Notes: a model not told the origin generated them from the letters alone. A stretch of DNA of 64,000 nucleotides from an uncultured Senegalimassilia sp. (GCF_934636665.1 NZ_CAKUAT010000002.1:100043-164042); one strand, 5' to 3'; shown: positions 1 through 8,559, numbered from the stretch's first letter. A program made the numbers and translations.

Positions 1-2193
1 ATTCCCACCGCGCTGTCGCTTCTTGGCGGCAAGGGCACGCACGCGGGGCTGGCCTCGCTCGCATGCAACACGGGCCTTGCGCGCAACCCGCTTGCGGTGG
101 CCGACCTGTTCTGCATCGGCACCTTGCCCGGCATCACCACGCAGGCGAACCTGCCCGCCCTGACGATTTCGGCGCTGGCGCTGGTCGGCATCGGCGTGTT
201 CCTGACGAACGGGGCCATCGGACGTCGCGAGCGCATGACGGGCGCGGCTTTCGCGCTCGTCATGGCCACGAGCCTGGTGCTCACGCCCGTGGCAACCATC
301 TGGAGCGGGTTCGTGCCCGAAAGCTCCTACACCAATCGCAACGGGTTCGCCATCCTGCTGGTCATGACGGTGCTTGCCGCCGAGGGCCTGCTGGCGCTCT
401 CGCGGCTTGATGCGAAGCCGCGACGCCGTTGCGCGCTGGTAGGCGGCGGCGCGGCGCTCGTGAGCGTCGCCGGGTCCGCCGCGTGGCTGTATATAGCAAA
501 GGGAAGCTTGCCGCAAGCACCCCAGCTGGTGGCGTTAGAATGCGGGCTGCTGGCGGCGTTCACGCTGCTGATCGCGGGCGCGGCCGGGATGCGCGGCGTT
601 GCTGCGACGGCGGATGGCGGGGGTACGCAACGGGTCGGCAGCAAGGCGGAGCAGGCGAGCCGCACGGCGAATGCCGAGCGTGCGGACGCAGACGCCGTGC
701 GCGACGCCGCCTTCCCCAGCGCAAACCGAGCCGGCTGCCCGCAGCACGGAGCCCGACCGATCTTACGCGCCGCGTTGTGCGTCGCGCTAGCCTGCGTGTT
801 CGTCGGCGAGCAGGTGTTCAGCGCGCAGGCGCAGCTTTCGCGATGCCGCTACACGGTCAGCGGCTACACCGACACGCTCACGGAGCTGGAGGGCTTCTAC
901 AGTCAGCTTGACGGCGCGACTACGGGTAGCGATGCCCTTTCCGGTTCGGAAGGAGATTCAAGCTCCGATGGGAGCAAGGCTGGCGACGCTTCCGACGTTA
1001 ACGGCGCAGCCGCAGGCAACGCGGACGGCGCCTCCGCCTTCGCCCGCGTGGGCAACGCCGCGCCGTATTGGGGCGGCAGCAAGGTTAACGGGCCGGACAA
1101 CATGGCGCTTGTGCTGGGCGTGAGCACGTTCGACCACTATTCATCCACGCAGGAATACCGCATCCAGCAGCTGCTGCACGACCTGGGGTATAGCAAGGTC
1201 ACGCCGTTCGGCACCTATTACATGAGCTCAAACGTCATCGCCGACGCGCTGCTCGGCGTCACCGACATCGTGGACGACCAGCCTCCTGCCGCGACCGAGC
1301 CCGAAGGGGCCACACTGCGCGGCACCTGGCGCGCGTACCGCAACGAGCTGGCGCTGCCGCTGGGCTGGGGCACCACGGGCAGCACGCACGTCGACTGGCA
1401 GGAGGGTCGCCCGCTTGACAACCAGGACGCCATGCTCGCAAACGCCGCCGGTAATAACGCGAGCGCGCTTTCCACTGTCGACGTGCAGGAATGCGACGGC
1501 GATCAGAATGCGCGCACGTTCACGCTGACCCCTTCGGCTGACGGCCCGGTGTACCTGTACACGCCGACGGCGTTCGTGAACGACCTGTATTACGAAGGCG
1601 GCGTCGTGTGCGAGGTGTGGGCCGACGGCTCGCTCGTGCAAACCATCGGCGGACGTGGGTCGTGCAACCAGGTGTACCTGGGCTGGGGGCGCGCCGGGCA
1701 ATCCATGCAGGTGGCCATCAAGCCGCTGGCCGAGCAGCCTTATGAGCTGCGCTTCGAGGACGGTACCGTGACGAACGCGCAATCCGCGTTCTGGGACGTT
1801 CCCGCCGCCGAACTGGCGCAGGCCGGCACCGTGGACCTGCAAACCCTGCAAGATCAGCTGTCGCGCATCGATTCCGCCGGTTTTGCGCTGACCGCGTACG
1901 AAAACGGACGGATTGCAGCCACGTTCAACGCCGCCCAAGATGAGACGCTCGTGATCAGCCAGCCCTACGAGGACGGCTGGACCGCCACAGTCAACGGCCA
2001 GCCGGTCGAGGTGCAGGCAGCCTACGACGGACTGATGGGGATACCGGTGCAAACCGGTGACAACGTCGTCGAGCTGCGCTACCTCACGCCCGGGCTTGTC
2101 CCGGGGGCGGTTGTGGGCATTGCGTCCGTTACGCTGTTCGCCGTATGGCGCATAGCGGCGCGCAGGCGTAGCATGTTGCGAGATGGCGAATAA
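1..2193 (+). CDS. yfhO: YfhO-family membrane glycosylation protein, 5' end outside window
   Basis: The frame is open from base 1, so the true start lies upstream; a GTG at 97 is only internal. About 730 codons are visible. There are roughly six hydrophobic segments in the first 270 residues, then a long polar extracytoplasmic region of about 380 residues, then one last membrane span followed by a basic tail (ARRR). This arrangement, with the conserved end region (EDGWTATVNGQPV and a following VELRY), matches the YfhO family. In Bacillus, YfhO moves a sugar from undecaprenyl phosphate onto lipoteichoic acid, with CsbB making the lipid-linked sugar. The next gene encodes a CsbB-like transferase, which supports that role. 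An acidic Ser/Gly/Ala-rich insert near codons 300-345 looks disordered. The acceptor polymer is unknown. Confidence 0.75.
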   Translation: MPTALSLLGGKGTHAGLASLACNTGLARNPLAVADLFCIGTLPGITTQANLPALTISALALVGIGVFLTNGAIGRRERMTGAAFALVMATSLVLTPVATIWSGFVPESSYTNRNGFAILLVMTVLAAEGLLALSRLDAKPRRRCALVGGGAALVSVAGSAAWLYIAKGSLPQAPQLVALECGLLAAFTLLIAGAAGMRGVAATADGGGTQRVGSKAEQASRTANAERADADAVRDAAFPSANRAGCPQHGARPILRAALCVALACVFVGEQVFSAQAQLSRCRYTVSGYTDTLTELEGFYSQLDGATTGSDALSGSEGDSSSDGSKAGDASDVNGAAAGNADGASAFARVGNAAPYWGGSKVNGPDNMALVLGVSTFDHYSSTQEYRIQQLLHDLGYSKVTPFGTYYMSSNVIADALLGVTDIVDDQPPAATEPEGATLRGTWRAYRNELALPLGWGTTGSTHVDWQEGRPLDNQDAMLANAAGNNASALSTVDVQECDGDQNARTFTLTPSADGPVYLYTPTAFVNDLYYEGGVVCEVWADGSLVQTIGGRGSCNQVYLGWGRAGQSMQVAIKPLAEQPYELRFEDGTVTNAQSAFWDVPAAELAQAGTVDLQTLQDQLSRIDSAGFALTAYENGRIAATFNAAQDETLVISQPYEDGWTATVNGQPVEVQAAYDGLMGIPVQTGDNVVELRYLTPGLVPGAVVGIASVTLFAVWRIAARRRSMLRDGE

Positions 2194-2310
2194 TCGAGCG
2201 TAGCTCGAGCGCGCACCGATTAGCCCTAAGGCGCTATCGCACGCCCACTTCGCAAGGAAGCGCCGCACCCGACGGGGAGCGCGGCGGCAAAGCTAGATTG
2301 GAACGAACAC

Positions 2311-3273
2311 ATGAGCGACGCCCTGTACGACCTGACGCTGGTGGTCCCCTGTTACAACGAGGCGGACAACATCCCGCTGTTCTACAAAACGGCCACCGAA
2401 TGCTTCGAGCAAGCGGGCGTGGGCGTTGAAATCGTGTTCGTCAATGACGGCAGCCAAGACGGCACCGCGCAGCTTTTGCACCGCGTGGTGGAATCCGCAC
2501 GCGGGAAGCACGCTGTGCAAGCCATCGACTTCTCGCGCAACTTCGGAAAGGAATCGGCGCTGTACGCCGGCATGCAGGCGGCGCGCGGCAACAACATCTG
2601 CCTTATCGACGCGGACATGCAGCAAACGCCCCACGACGCGTTGCGCATGTATCGCCTGCTCATGGAGAACGCCGACGTCGACTGCGTAGCCGCATGCCAA
2701 GTCGACCGCAAGGAGGGCTTCGTACTGAAGCTGTTCAAGCGCGCCTTCTACCGTACGTTCAACGGCATGGCCGACGACATCTCCATCCCCGCAAACGTCA
2801 GCGATTTCCGCGTGTTCCGCCGCCCCGTGCGCGATGCGCTGCTCGCATTGCCCGAGCGCGAGCGCTTCAGCAAGGGCTTGTTCGCCTGGATCGGCTTCAA
2901 TACGCTTGAGATCCCCTACGAGGCCGAGCAGCGCGCCGCCGGCACCAGCAAGTGGTCGTTCAAGAAGCTGTTCCGCTACGCCGCCACGGGCATCTTCGGG
3001 TTCACCACCTGGCCGCTCAAGATCGCGGTGTGGCTGGGCAGCCTCTGCGCCGTCGCCGCGGTGATATACCTGCTGTCGGTGTTGGCCGAGTACCTGTTGT
3101 ACGGGACTAACGCCCCGGGCTACCCCACGCTGGCCTGCCTGATCCTGCTATTCGGCGGCCTGCAGCTAGCGGTGCTGGGAGTGATCGGCGAATACCTGGG
3201 CCGCGACTACATCGAGAACAAGCGCCGCCCCATCTACCTGGCAAAAGAGCACCTGGACAGCACGAAGGAATAG
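2311..3273 (+). CDS. GT2 polyprenyl-phosphate glycosyltransferase (DPM1/GtrB/CsbB-like)
   Basis: The 320-residue protein starts with a GT-A fold: VVPCYNEADN near residue 12, FVNDGSQDGT near 46, and the metal-binding DAD in LIDADMQQTP near 97. Two membrane spans follow near 235-262 and 270-295. This is the layout of CsbB, GtrB and YkcC proteins, which attach a sugar from a nucleotide donor to undecaprenyl phosphate on the cytoplasmic face. It lies 117 bp after the YfhO-like gene, on the same strand, and is followed at once by a terminator, so the two probably form the end of one transcription unit. No GtcA-type small flippase is visible here. The sugar cannot be told from sequence. Confidence 0.85.
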   Translation: MSDALYDLTLVVPCYNEADNIPLFYKTATECFEQAGVGVEIVFVNDGSQDGTAQLLHRVVESARGKHAVQAIDFSRNFGKESALYAGMQAARGNNICLIDADMQQTPHDALRMYRLLMENADVDCVAACQVDRKEGFVLKLFKRAFYRTFNGMADDISIPANVSDFRVFRRPVRDALLALPERERFSKGLFAWIGFNTLEIPYEAEQRAAGTSKWSFKKLFRYAATGIFGFTTWPLKIAVWLGSLCAVAAVIYLLSVLAEYLLYGTNAPGYPTLACLILLFGGLQLAVLGVIGEYLGRDYIENKRRPIYLAKEHLDSTKE

Positions 3274-3275
3274 CG

Positions 3276-3302
3276 AAGCGCCCCGAAAGGGGCGCTTTCT
3301 TT
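3276..3302 (+). terminator. Rho-independent terminator after glycosyltransferase
   Basis: Perfect 9-bp stem AAGCGCCCC with a GAAA loop, followed by TCTTT; it begins 2 bp after the stop codon. Confidence 0.9.
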
Positions 3303-3679
3303 GCCCGGGTGGACAGTTCGCGCGCCGTCCGCGCCCCGGTTCGTCCATGTTTCGGGAACCGCTAAGCCGACCCCCCAATGAGAACGATTCGTCGATGCCG
3401 AATGCCGAGCAGAATCTTCTGGGCGGTTTTGCAGGCTGAAGTGCACTTTGAAGCAATGCCGACCTGGGGTTTTGTCGGCGCAACCGTAAATCTCGGCGTT
3501 AAAACCACCCAGAACCCGGAACTCATGGCAAAAAATGGCCCCAAAACCTGCAATACCATCAAGAACTATAGGGATGAGGTCGATTCAAGGATGCCCGCCT
3601 GTTAAAGGGCGACCGCATACAGCAACGATGATAACCAGGTTGGCGTTATGAATACGCCCAGCGTTCTAAACGACAGACA

Positions 3680-3745
3680 TCCAAAACGAAAGGGGCCTTG
3701 CCTGAACTTTGCCCGATGATTCGAGCGCGGTTCGGGCAAGACCCC
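3680..3745 (-). terminator. Long-stem terminator of the rlmB-NYN unit, with alternative pairing
   Basis: Arms 3692-3706 and 3731-3745 pair at 13 of 15 positions. On the minus strand the stem is followed by TTTCGTTTT, as expected for the end of the NYN gene. An inner segment (TTGCCCGA, just after the left arm) can pair perfectly over 8 bp with the same right arm, so two structures compete. Confidence 0.6.
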
Positions 3746-3756
3746 CCTGTTTCGCG

Positions 3757-3774
3757 AATCCCCTGGTCAGCTAG
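3757..3774 (+). repeat. 18-bp direct repeat, copy 1
   Basis: AATCCCCTGGTCAGCTAG, repeated exactly at 3804-3821, 47 bp later. It lies between the NYN stop codon and its terminator. Function unknown. Confidence 0.7.
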
Positions 3775-3803
3775 TTGGGATAGTTGTTACGCACTGTCGT
3801 GCA

Positions 3804-3821
3804 AATCCCCTGGTCAGCTAG
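3804..3821 (+). repeat. 18-bp direct repeat, copy 2
   Basis: Exact second copy of the 3757-3774 sequence, 12 bp from the NYN gene stop. Confidence 0.7.
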
Positions 3822-3833
3822 CCCAGAAAGCCG

Positions 3834-4373
3834 CTATGCGCCGTCGCGCATGGCTTTGAGCTTTTCGAGGACGTCCGGTTTAATCCGGTCACCGAGCGTG
3901 CGCTTGAGCGCCACCTTCGGCGTTTCGTCAAGGTGCACGTCCTCGTAGTACATGCCCACCTCGCGCGAGAACCCGTTGGCCGACATGCGGTCGATGCCGC
4001 CGCCGAACACGGTGTCCTGGATGGTGGCGTCGGAGGTGACCACCATGGTTTCCACGTTGCGCACGCGCGCGTCGTGGGCCAGCTTCTCGATGACCTTGTC
4101 AGCCGAGGTGCCGGCGGGGCTGAACATGATGCGCACGCCGCCGATAGTCTCCACCTCGCCGGTGGAGAACTGGTTGTCGCCGCCGTCGAACACGATGACG
4201 GCCTTATATTCGCGACCGGCGAAGTTGATGACGTCGTTGATCAGACGCTCGCGAGCCGTGTTGAACGCATCGTCGGTATAGTCGGGATGCGCGAACGCCT
4301 CTTGATAGCGCGACCCCGAACGCAAGACGTTATAGCCATCCACCAGTAATATCTTCTTCCGCTGTTTTGCCAT
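3834..4373 (-). CDS. NYN-domain endoribonuclease, YacP/Rae1-like
   Basis: The 179-residue protein begins with LLVDGYNVL, the PIN/NYN active-site start, and continues with VIVFDGGDN and VVTSDATIQ, which carry the further acidic residues of the fold. Length and motifs fit the YacP family. In Bacillus the member Rae1 cuts mRNA in the ribosome A site. RlmB lies upstream on the same strand, the same pairing as yacO-yacP in Bacillus, which supports a translation-linked role. The ATG at 4373 was preferred over the GTG at 4376 because AAAGGAGG is better spaced from it. The 430-bp gap to rlmB filled with repeats makes tight co-translation unlikely. Confidence 0.85.
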   Translation of the reverse strand: MAKQRKKILLVDGYNVLRSGSRYQEAFAHPDYTDDAFNTARERLINDVINFAGREYKAVIVFDGGDNQFSTGEVETIGGVRIMFSPAGTSADKVIEKLAHDARVRNVETMVVTSDATIQDTVFGGGIDRMSANGFSREVGMYYEDVHLDETPKVALKRTLGDRIKPDVLEKLKAMRDGA

Positions 4374-4440
4374 CACGCATCCCTCCTTTCATACAATGTA
4401 GCAGCTAACCGCCGCAGGTCTATCAAAGCCAACGCCCGAT

Positions 4441-4466
4441 GAACAGGGGGACGGAGGCGTGTTCAC
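4441..4466 (-). repeat. Type A palindromic repeat, copy A1
   Basis: Family consensus: arm GTGAACA, core CACCTCCGTCCCC, arm TGTTCAC, so the ends can form a 7-bp stem. This copy lies in minus orientation with single-base changes and has lost the first base of the left arm. Confidence 0.8.
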
Positions 4467-4556
4467 GAGCAGACCCGCATATCGATCGACGCGAGTCCAC
4501 CAAAGTTATCACGGATCCGTCAAAATCAGCGCAGACGCTTGCGCGTCGTCTTCGTC

Positions 4557-4583
4557 GTGAACAGGGGACGGAGGTGTGTTCAC
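4557..4583 (-). repeat. Type A palindromic repeat, copy A2
   Basis: Full 27-bp copy of the type A family in minus orientation. Together with A3 it forms a head-to-head pair 31 bp apart, like the paired units of BIME elements. Confidence 0.85.
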
Positions 4584-4614
4584 GCCGGAGACTTGCATGT
4601 TCCCAATGGCACCT

Positions 4615-4639
4615 GTGAACACCTCCGTCCCCTGTTCAC
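4615..4639 (+). repeat. Type A palindromic repeat, copy A3
   Basis: Plus-orientation copy lacking one CA in the core (25 bp), facing A2. Confidence 0.85.
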
Positions 4640-4675
4640 CGTATTGCACATTACAGGTTCGCTAAAAGCCAGTGA

Positions 4676-4776
4676 GGGGCGCTCTCGCGCCCCGAATTCG
4701 GCTGAAGCAAGCGGGCATAGGCCTTTGGGCCATGCCCGTGCAAGCTGAAGTCGAAAGCGGGGTACGAGAGCGCCCC
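4676..4776. repeat. Large nested palindrome downstream of rlmB
   Basis: Outer arms GGGGCGCTCTCG (4676-4687) and CGAGAGCGCCCC (4765-4776) pair perfectly over 12 bp. In the centre GGGCAT-A-GGCC, loop TTTG, GGCCATGCCC forms a second stem (4713-4736). It lies about 30 bp after the rlmB stop and could fold in the mRNA as a 3' structure. There is no U tract, so it is not a standard terminator. Confidence 0.65.
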
Positions 4777-4802
4777 GCAACGTCGAGCAGGTTCGCTGGC
4801 CG

Positions 4803-5558
4803 TTAGGCGGTGTGGATATTCTGGCGCAGCCACTCGTACATGACGGCGGTAGCGGCCTGGGCCACGTTCAGGCTGGCCACTTCGCCTTCCAGCGGCAGCT
4901 TCGCGTACATGTCGCAATGCTCGAGCACCAGGCGGGACACGCCGTCGTGTTCGTTGCCCAGAACGATGGCGATCTTGCCCTTCAAGTTCGCGTTCCACAC
5001 CAGATCGTCGGTGTGCTCGGTTGCGGCGCACACCCAGAAGCCCTCCTCCTGCAAACGGTGGATGCTCTGCACGATGTTGGACACCTGCGCCACGGGCACG
5101 TGCGTGATGGCGCCCGCGGAGCTCTTGTACGTGGAGGCCTCGACGCGCGCGCTGCGCTTGTTGGGGATGATCAGGCCCGATGCGCCCACGGCCTCGCAGG
5201 AGCGGCTGATGGCGCCCAGGTTGCCCGCGTCGGTGAGGTGGTCGCACAGGACCACGAGCGCGCGGCCGTCGTGCTCTTCGGCGTAGCTGTTCGCGGCGTC
5301 GACCACCTGGCCGATGCCCACGTAGTTGAACGGCGCGGCCTCGGCCATGACGCCCTGATGGCTGCCACGGGCCGACTTCTGGTCAAGCTCGTCGCGCGGC
5401 ACCTGGATGACCTTCACACCGTTGCGCTTGGCCTTGCGCATGATGTCCTCGATCATGGGGTCGCGCTTCATGTAATCGCCCATGAGGATACGGCGCATGG
5501 GCACGCCGGTACGGAACGCCTCGATGACGGGGCGCTTGCCTTCGATGTAATCAGCCAT
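4803..5558 (-). CDS. rlmB: 23S rRNA (guanosine-2'-O-)-methyltransferase RlmB / TrmH family
   Basis: 251 residues, the usual length. The N-terminal part is the small RNA-substrate-binding domain. The C-terminal part is a SPOUT knot: NLGAISRS near residue 120 (motif 1, with the catalytic Asn and Arg), VLGNEHDGVS near 200 (motif 2) and LEGEVASLNVAQA near 225 (motif 3), which form the SAM pocket. Members methylate the 2'-O of G2251 in 23S rRNA, in the P loop, as dimers. The start has AAAGG 9 bp upstream. The NYN nuclease gene follows downstream. A paralogous TrmH-type tRNA methylase cannot be fully excluded, but the N-terminal domain favours RlmB. Confidence 0.9.
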   Translation of the reverse strand: MADYIEGKRPVIEAFRTGVPMRRILMGDYMKRDPMIEDIMRKAKRNGVKVIQVPRDELDQKSARGSHQGVMAEAAPFNYVGIGQVVDAANSYAEEHDGRALVVLCDHLTDAGNLGAISRSCEAVGASGLIIPNKRSARVEASTYKSSAGAITHVPVAQVSNIVQSIHRLQEEGFWVCAATEHTDDLVWNANLKGKIAIVLGNEHDGVSRLVLEHCDMYAKLPLEGEVASLNVAQAATAVMYEWLRQNIHTA

Positions 5559-5752
5559 GTGATAGGGCCTTTCGGTTCTGCAAGATAACGTAGATCGATT
5601 GGGCTATTGTACCAGCCGCCGCGCGCGCGGGCTTCCCGCAGCGCCAATCGCCGCAAGACCCCCATGCACCGAATTCCCACCGTCGACATGCAAATTGAAA
5701 GCCAGGCTGCCGAGGGAGCCTCACTCGGTTCAGGGGTCGTTTTCGGGATGTG

Positions 5753-6604
5753 CTAGCGCATGTTGGCGGGCCAATCGCTGTTGGCGGCATCACTGCCGCC
5801 CGATGCACCCTTGCACGCCTCGTCATCACGGCTCGCACCGCGGGCGATGCGCGCGCCGGCGTGGCGCTGACGCCGCTCGGAATCGCCGCCGTGCAGGAAG
5901 ACCCCCGACAGCACATCGCCGGCACGATGCAGCCCGCGAGCGATGCGCGGCGTCAGGTCGGCCTCGGAGGTGGTGCGCCAATCGAAGTACACGCTCCAGT
6001 AGCGCAGCGCCACCACGGCGAACACGCACGCGATACCCGCAAGCGCCAAGGGGCAACCGAAGCGCGCAAGCACCACGTACACCGCCGCGCCACCCAATCC
6101 GGCAACAGCGTAATAGTTGCTGCGCTGGAACACGCCGGGCACTTCACCGACGCAAATGTCGCGGATGGCGCCGCCGCCGACCGCGGTGATGCCGCCCATG
6201 ATGACCGACAGCACCATCCCCTGCTCGAAGGCCACCGCCTTCGAAGCGCCGGCCAGCGCGAACAGGCCCACCGACAGCGCATCGGCCAGGAACACCGTTG
6301 CCTCGAGATGCTTGAATATGCCGCGGAAATAGAACACGAACGCGCAGATGAGGATGCACGTGACGATAAGGTCGGGGTGCGAGGTGAAGTACACGCCCGT
6401 ACCCTGCATGAGCGTGTCGCGCAGCACACCGCCGCCGTAACCCGTGATCAGGCCGCACACCACCGTGCCGATGATGTCGAGCTTGCGGTCGCACGCGAAC
6501 AGCGCGCCGGTGAGCACGCCGGCGATTACGCTAAAATAGTCGATGCTCCACGGCACCGTGAGCACCGGCGTGTCAGCGAAGATCCCCTGCAGCCAAGCTT
6601 CCAT
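5753..6604 (-). CDS. UPF0126/TRIC-type cation channel
   Basis: 283 residues with seven hydrophobic segments arranged as two similar halves, each with a glycine-rich kinked helix (GLITGYGGGVLRD near residue 52 and GGITAVGGGAIRD near 137). That duplicated GGG motif is typical of bacterial TRIC channels (YicG/UPF0126), which are trimeric potassium-type channels; the ligand in this group is not settled. The last 75 residues are polar and alanine/arginine rich, longer than usual, and look disordered. The start has AGGGG 7 bp upstream. It stands alone between rlmB and a long gap. Confidence 0.85.
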   Translation of the reverse strand: MEAWLQGIFADTPVLTVPWSIDYFSVIAGVLTGALFACDRKLDIIGTVVCGLITGYGGGVLRDTLMQGTGVYFTSHPDLIVTCILICAFVFYFRGIFKHLEATVFLADALSVGLFALAGASKAVAFEQGMVLSVIMGGITAVGGGAIRDICVGEVPGVFQRSNYYAVAGLGGAAVYVVLARFGCPLALAGIACVFAVVALRYWSVYFDWRTTSEADLTPRIARGLHRAGDVLSGVFLHGGDSERRQRHAGARIARGASRDDEACKGASGGSDAANSDWPANMR

Positions 6605-7252
6605 ATGAACCCCTTTTCAGCCGCCAGTGGCGAAAGCGGGCTGCACGGCCCCTAGGATGCCCGCATCCGAGCGCGCGCATCGACGGAGCGCCCCGCAGGA
6701 ACCCAAGACCTGCAGCTCGCACGCCGCGAAGAGACCCCCTGAAGCGCGCTAAGCTTTCGGCCCGCACCATGCGAAGCACCCACGACGCGAGCGTCTGCCC
6801 TGGACGCGCGGCCTTTCGCCCGACCGCGGGCCCCGGCGCCGACGCAGCGCCATCGCCACCTTATTCCCCCGTTCGGCGCAGGCGCCCTCATTCCGCCCCG
6901 CCGAACGTGAAAGCGGGCGCGCCAAAGGGGCGCGCCCGCTTCGCTTGTTAGCGATTATGAAACCACATCGGAAGTCAAATTACCAGGGATGACATGCTGC
7001 AACGAGCTCGTTCTGGGGCAACCGCGAAGCTTGAGCCAACGCGTTCGCAAAAGCCCACGAGATACGGCAGCGCGGAAACAGATACCCGCGCAACCGCCTC
7101 GAAGTATTCGCCGCCGCATTCGCAAAAGCCTGAGGATATGGCAACGCAGAAGGAGACGTCCCTGCAATAGCGCCAGCACCCTCGCATCATCTCGGCTCGA
7201 ATCGCCCAGGGGATGCATCGAACGCGACATCGAGCATAGGACGAATCCGGAT
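6605..7252. other. Gene-less stretch with decayed duplication
   Basis: No gene with a supported start. It holds a strong hairpin at 6907-6947. Between about 7030 and 7150 two imperfect copies of a roughly 38-bp unit (each containing TTCGCAAAAGCC followed by GATAYGGCARCGC) suggest a decayed coding or repeat sequence. Confidence 0.5.
6907..6947. terminator. Bidirectional GC-rich hairpin, likely terminator
   Basis: Arms AAGCGGGCGCGCC (6911-6923) and its complement (6929-6941) pair perfectly over 13 bp, with a 5-nt loop. The flanks are TTTCACG on the minus strand and TTCGCTTG on the plus strand. It could end transcripts from the reductase gene, 300 bp upstream on the minus strand. Confidence 0.6.
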
Positions 7253-8296
7253 TTATTCCTCGCCCGCACCCTTGACGTTCACTGTTCCTGCCAGAACGGC
7301 GCGGTAGTCGGCAAGGTTCTTCTTCAGAAGCTGGGGAATGTCCAGCTCGTAGGGGCAGCGCGCGGTGCAAGCGTAGCACTCGGTGCATTCCTCGATGGCG
7401 CTCATGCGCTGCTGCCACTCTTCGCCGAGCCATCCCTTCGACGGCGCGCGGCGGATCATGAGCGACATGCGAGCGCACTGGTTGATGACGATGTCCTGCG
7501 GGCACGGCATGCAGTAGCCGCAGCCGCGGCAGAAATCGCCGGCCAGCTCGGCGCGTTCGGAGGCGACGAACACGCGCATTTCATCATCAAGCTGCGGCGT
7601 GTCGGCCATGAACGCAAGCCACTCATCAAGCTCCTCCTCGCGCTGCACGCCCCAAATGGGCAGCACATTGGGGAACTGCGTCATGAACGCCATGCAGGCG
7701 CGAGCGTTGTTGAGCAGACCGCCTGCCAGGCCCTTCATGGCGATGAAGCCGACGTTGCGCTGCTCAGACAACGCCACCAGCTCCAGCTCGCGATCGGAGG
7801 CAAGGTAGCTGAGCGGATATTGCAGGGTTTCGTACAGGCCACTTTCAACGCACTCGAAGGCAACCTCGAGCTTGTGCGCCGTCACGCCGATATGGGCGAT
7901 CTTGCCCTGCTCCTTGGCCTCGAGCATGCACTCGTACATGCCGGTGCCGTCGCCGGGCTTGTAGCACTGGTCAACGCAGTGGAACTGGTACAGGTCGACA
8001 TGATCGGTCCGCAAAAGCCGCAGCGAGGTCTCCAGATCCTCCCAAAACGCCTCGGGGGTGCGGGCCTGGGTTTTGGTGGCGATGGCGACCTTGTCGCGCA
8101 TGCCCTCGAACGCAAGGCCGACGCGTTCCTCGCTGTTGGAGTACGCGCGCGCCGTGTCGAAGAACGTCATGCCGCCCTCGAACGCGCGACGAAGCAGCGC
8201 CACGGCGTCCTGCTCGGAAACGCGCTGAATCGGCAGCGCCCCGAACGCATTCTGCGGCGTGACGATACCGGTAGATCCCAACGTAACAGTGCGCAT
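7253..8296 (-). CDS. Aldo/keto reductase with C-terminal ferredoxin-type Fe-S domain
   Basis: 347 residues. The N-terminal three quarters are an aldo/keto reductase barrel: FFDTARAYSNSE near residue 44 carries the catalytic Asp and Tyr, VAIATKTQ the Lys, and LYQFHCVD the His. The C-terminal part has two cysteine clusters, CRGCGYCMPC and CTECYACTARC, typical of 4Fe-4S clusters. This fusion is common in anaerobes, where it probably links a ferredoxin-type donor to reduction of a carbonyl; the substrate is unknown. The ATG at 8296 has GAGAGGAG upstream. An in-frame extension to 8440 is rejected because it runs through two type A repeats. Confidence 0.85.
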   Translation of the reverse strand: MRTVTLGSTGIVTPQNAFGALPIQRVSEQDAVALLRRAFEGGMTFFDTARAYSNSEERVGLAFEGMRDKVAIATKTQARTPEAFWEDLETSLRLLRTDHVDLYQFHCVDQCYKPGDGTGMYECMLEAKEQGKIAHIGVTAHKLEVAFECVESGLYETLQYPLSYLASDRELELVALSEQRNVGFIAMKGLAGGLLNNARACMAFMTQFPNVLPIWGVQREEELDEWLAFMADTPQLDDEMRVFVASERAELAGDFCRGCGYCMPCPQDIVINQCARMSLMIRRAPSKGWLGEEWQQRMSAIEECTECYACTARCPYELDIPQLLKKNLADYRAVLAGTVNVKGAGEE

Positions 8297-8330
8297 AAGC
8301 GCTCCTCTCTCCACTAGCAACCATAATCGC

Positions 8331-8355
8331 GAACAGGGGACGGAGGTGTGTTCAC
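8331..8355 (-). repeat. Type A palindromic repeat, copy A4
   Basis: Minus-orientation copy, slightly altered in the second arm, 35 bp upstream of the reductase start. Confidence 0.8.
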
Positions 8356-8414
8356 GTAAACGAACGGGGAACGCAACGGCGTTCATCGCCCGCTCCCCCG
8401 CGGGATGAACAGGC

Positions 8415-8440
8415 TGAACAGGGGACGGAGGTGTGTTCAC
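8415..8440 (-). repeat. Type A palindromic repeat, copy A5
   Basis: Near-complete minus-orientation copy; forms a head-to-head pair with A6, with 30 bp between. Confidence 0.85.
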
Positions 8441-8470
8441 GGGTAACCTCCATTATCCCGAATGGCTAAC

Positions 8471-8497
8471 GTGAACACGCCTCCGTCCCCTGTTCAC
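8471..8497 (+). repeat. Type A palindromic repeat, copy A6
   Basis: Plus-orientation copy with one core change, facing A5. It lies beyond the terminator of the cps-type operon. Confidence 0.85.
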
Positions 8498-8525
8498 TCG
8501 CCCCCGCTCACGCTCATCTCTCGAA

Positions 8526-8559
8526 AAAAGGCCCACCCTCCGTTGAGAGGGCAGGCCGA
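8526..8559 (-). terminator. Terminator of the cps-type regulatory operon
   Basis: On the minus strand GGCCTGCCCTC, loop TCAAC, GGAGGGTGGGCC, then TTTTTT. It lies about 33 bp after the PHP phosphatase stop. Confidence 0.85.

Larger units (their letters stand above)
3303..3833. other. Gene-less stretch
   Basis: No convincing gene. A 75-codon frame on the plus strand (3378-3605) has no ribosome site or family match and is more AT-rich than its surroundings; the segment could be a dispersed repeat. The right part holds the terminator at 3680-3745 and a pair of 18-bp direct repeats. Confidence 0.5.

Noticed and set aside
3378..3605. 75-codon plus-strand frame
   Set aside because: No ribosome site, no family; more likely part of a dispersed repeat.
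8297..8440. N-terminal extension of the aldo/keto reductase
   Set aside because: The extra codons are translated type A repeats; the inner ATG has a good ribosome site.
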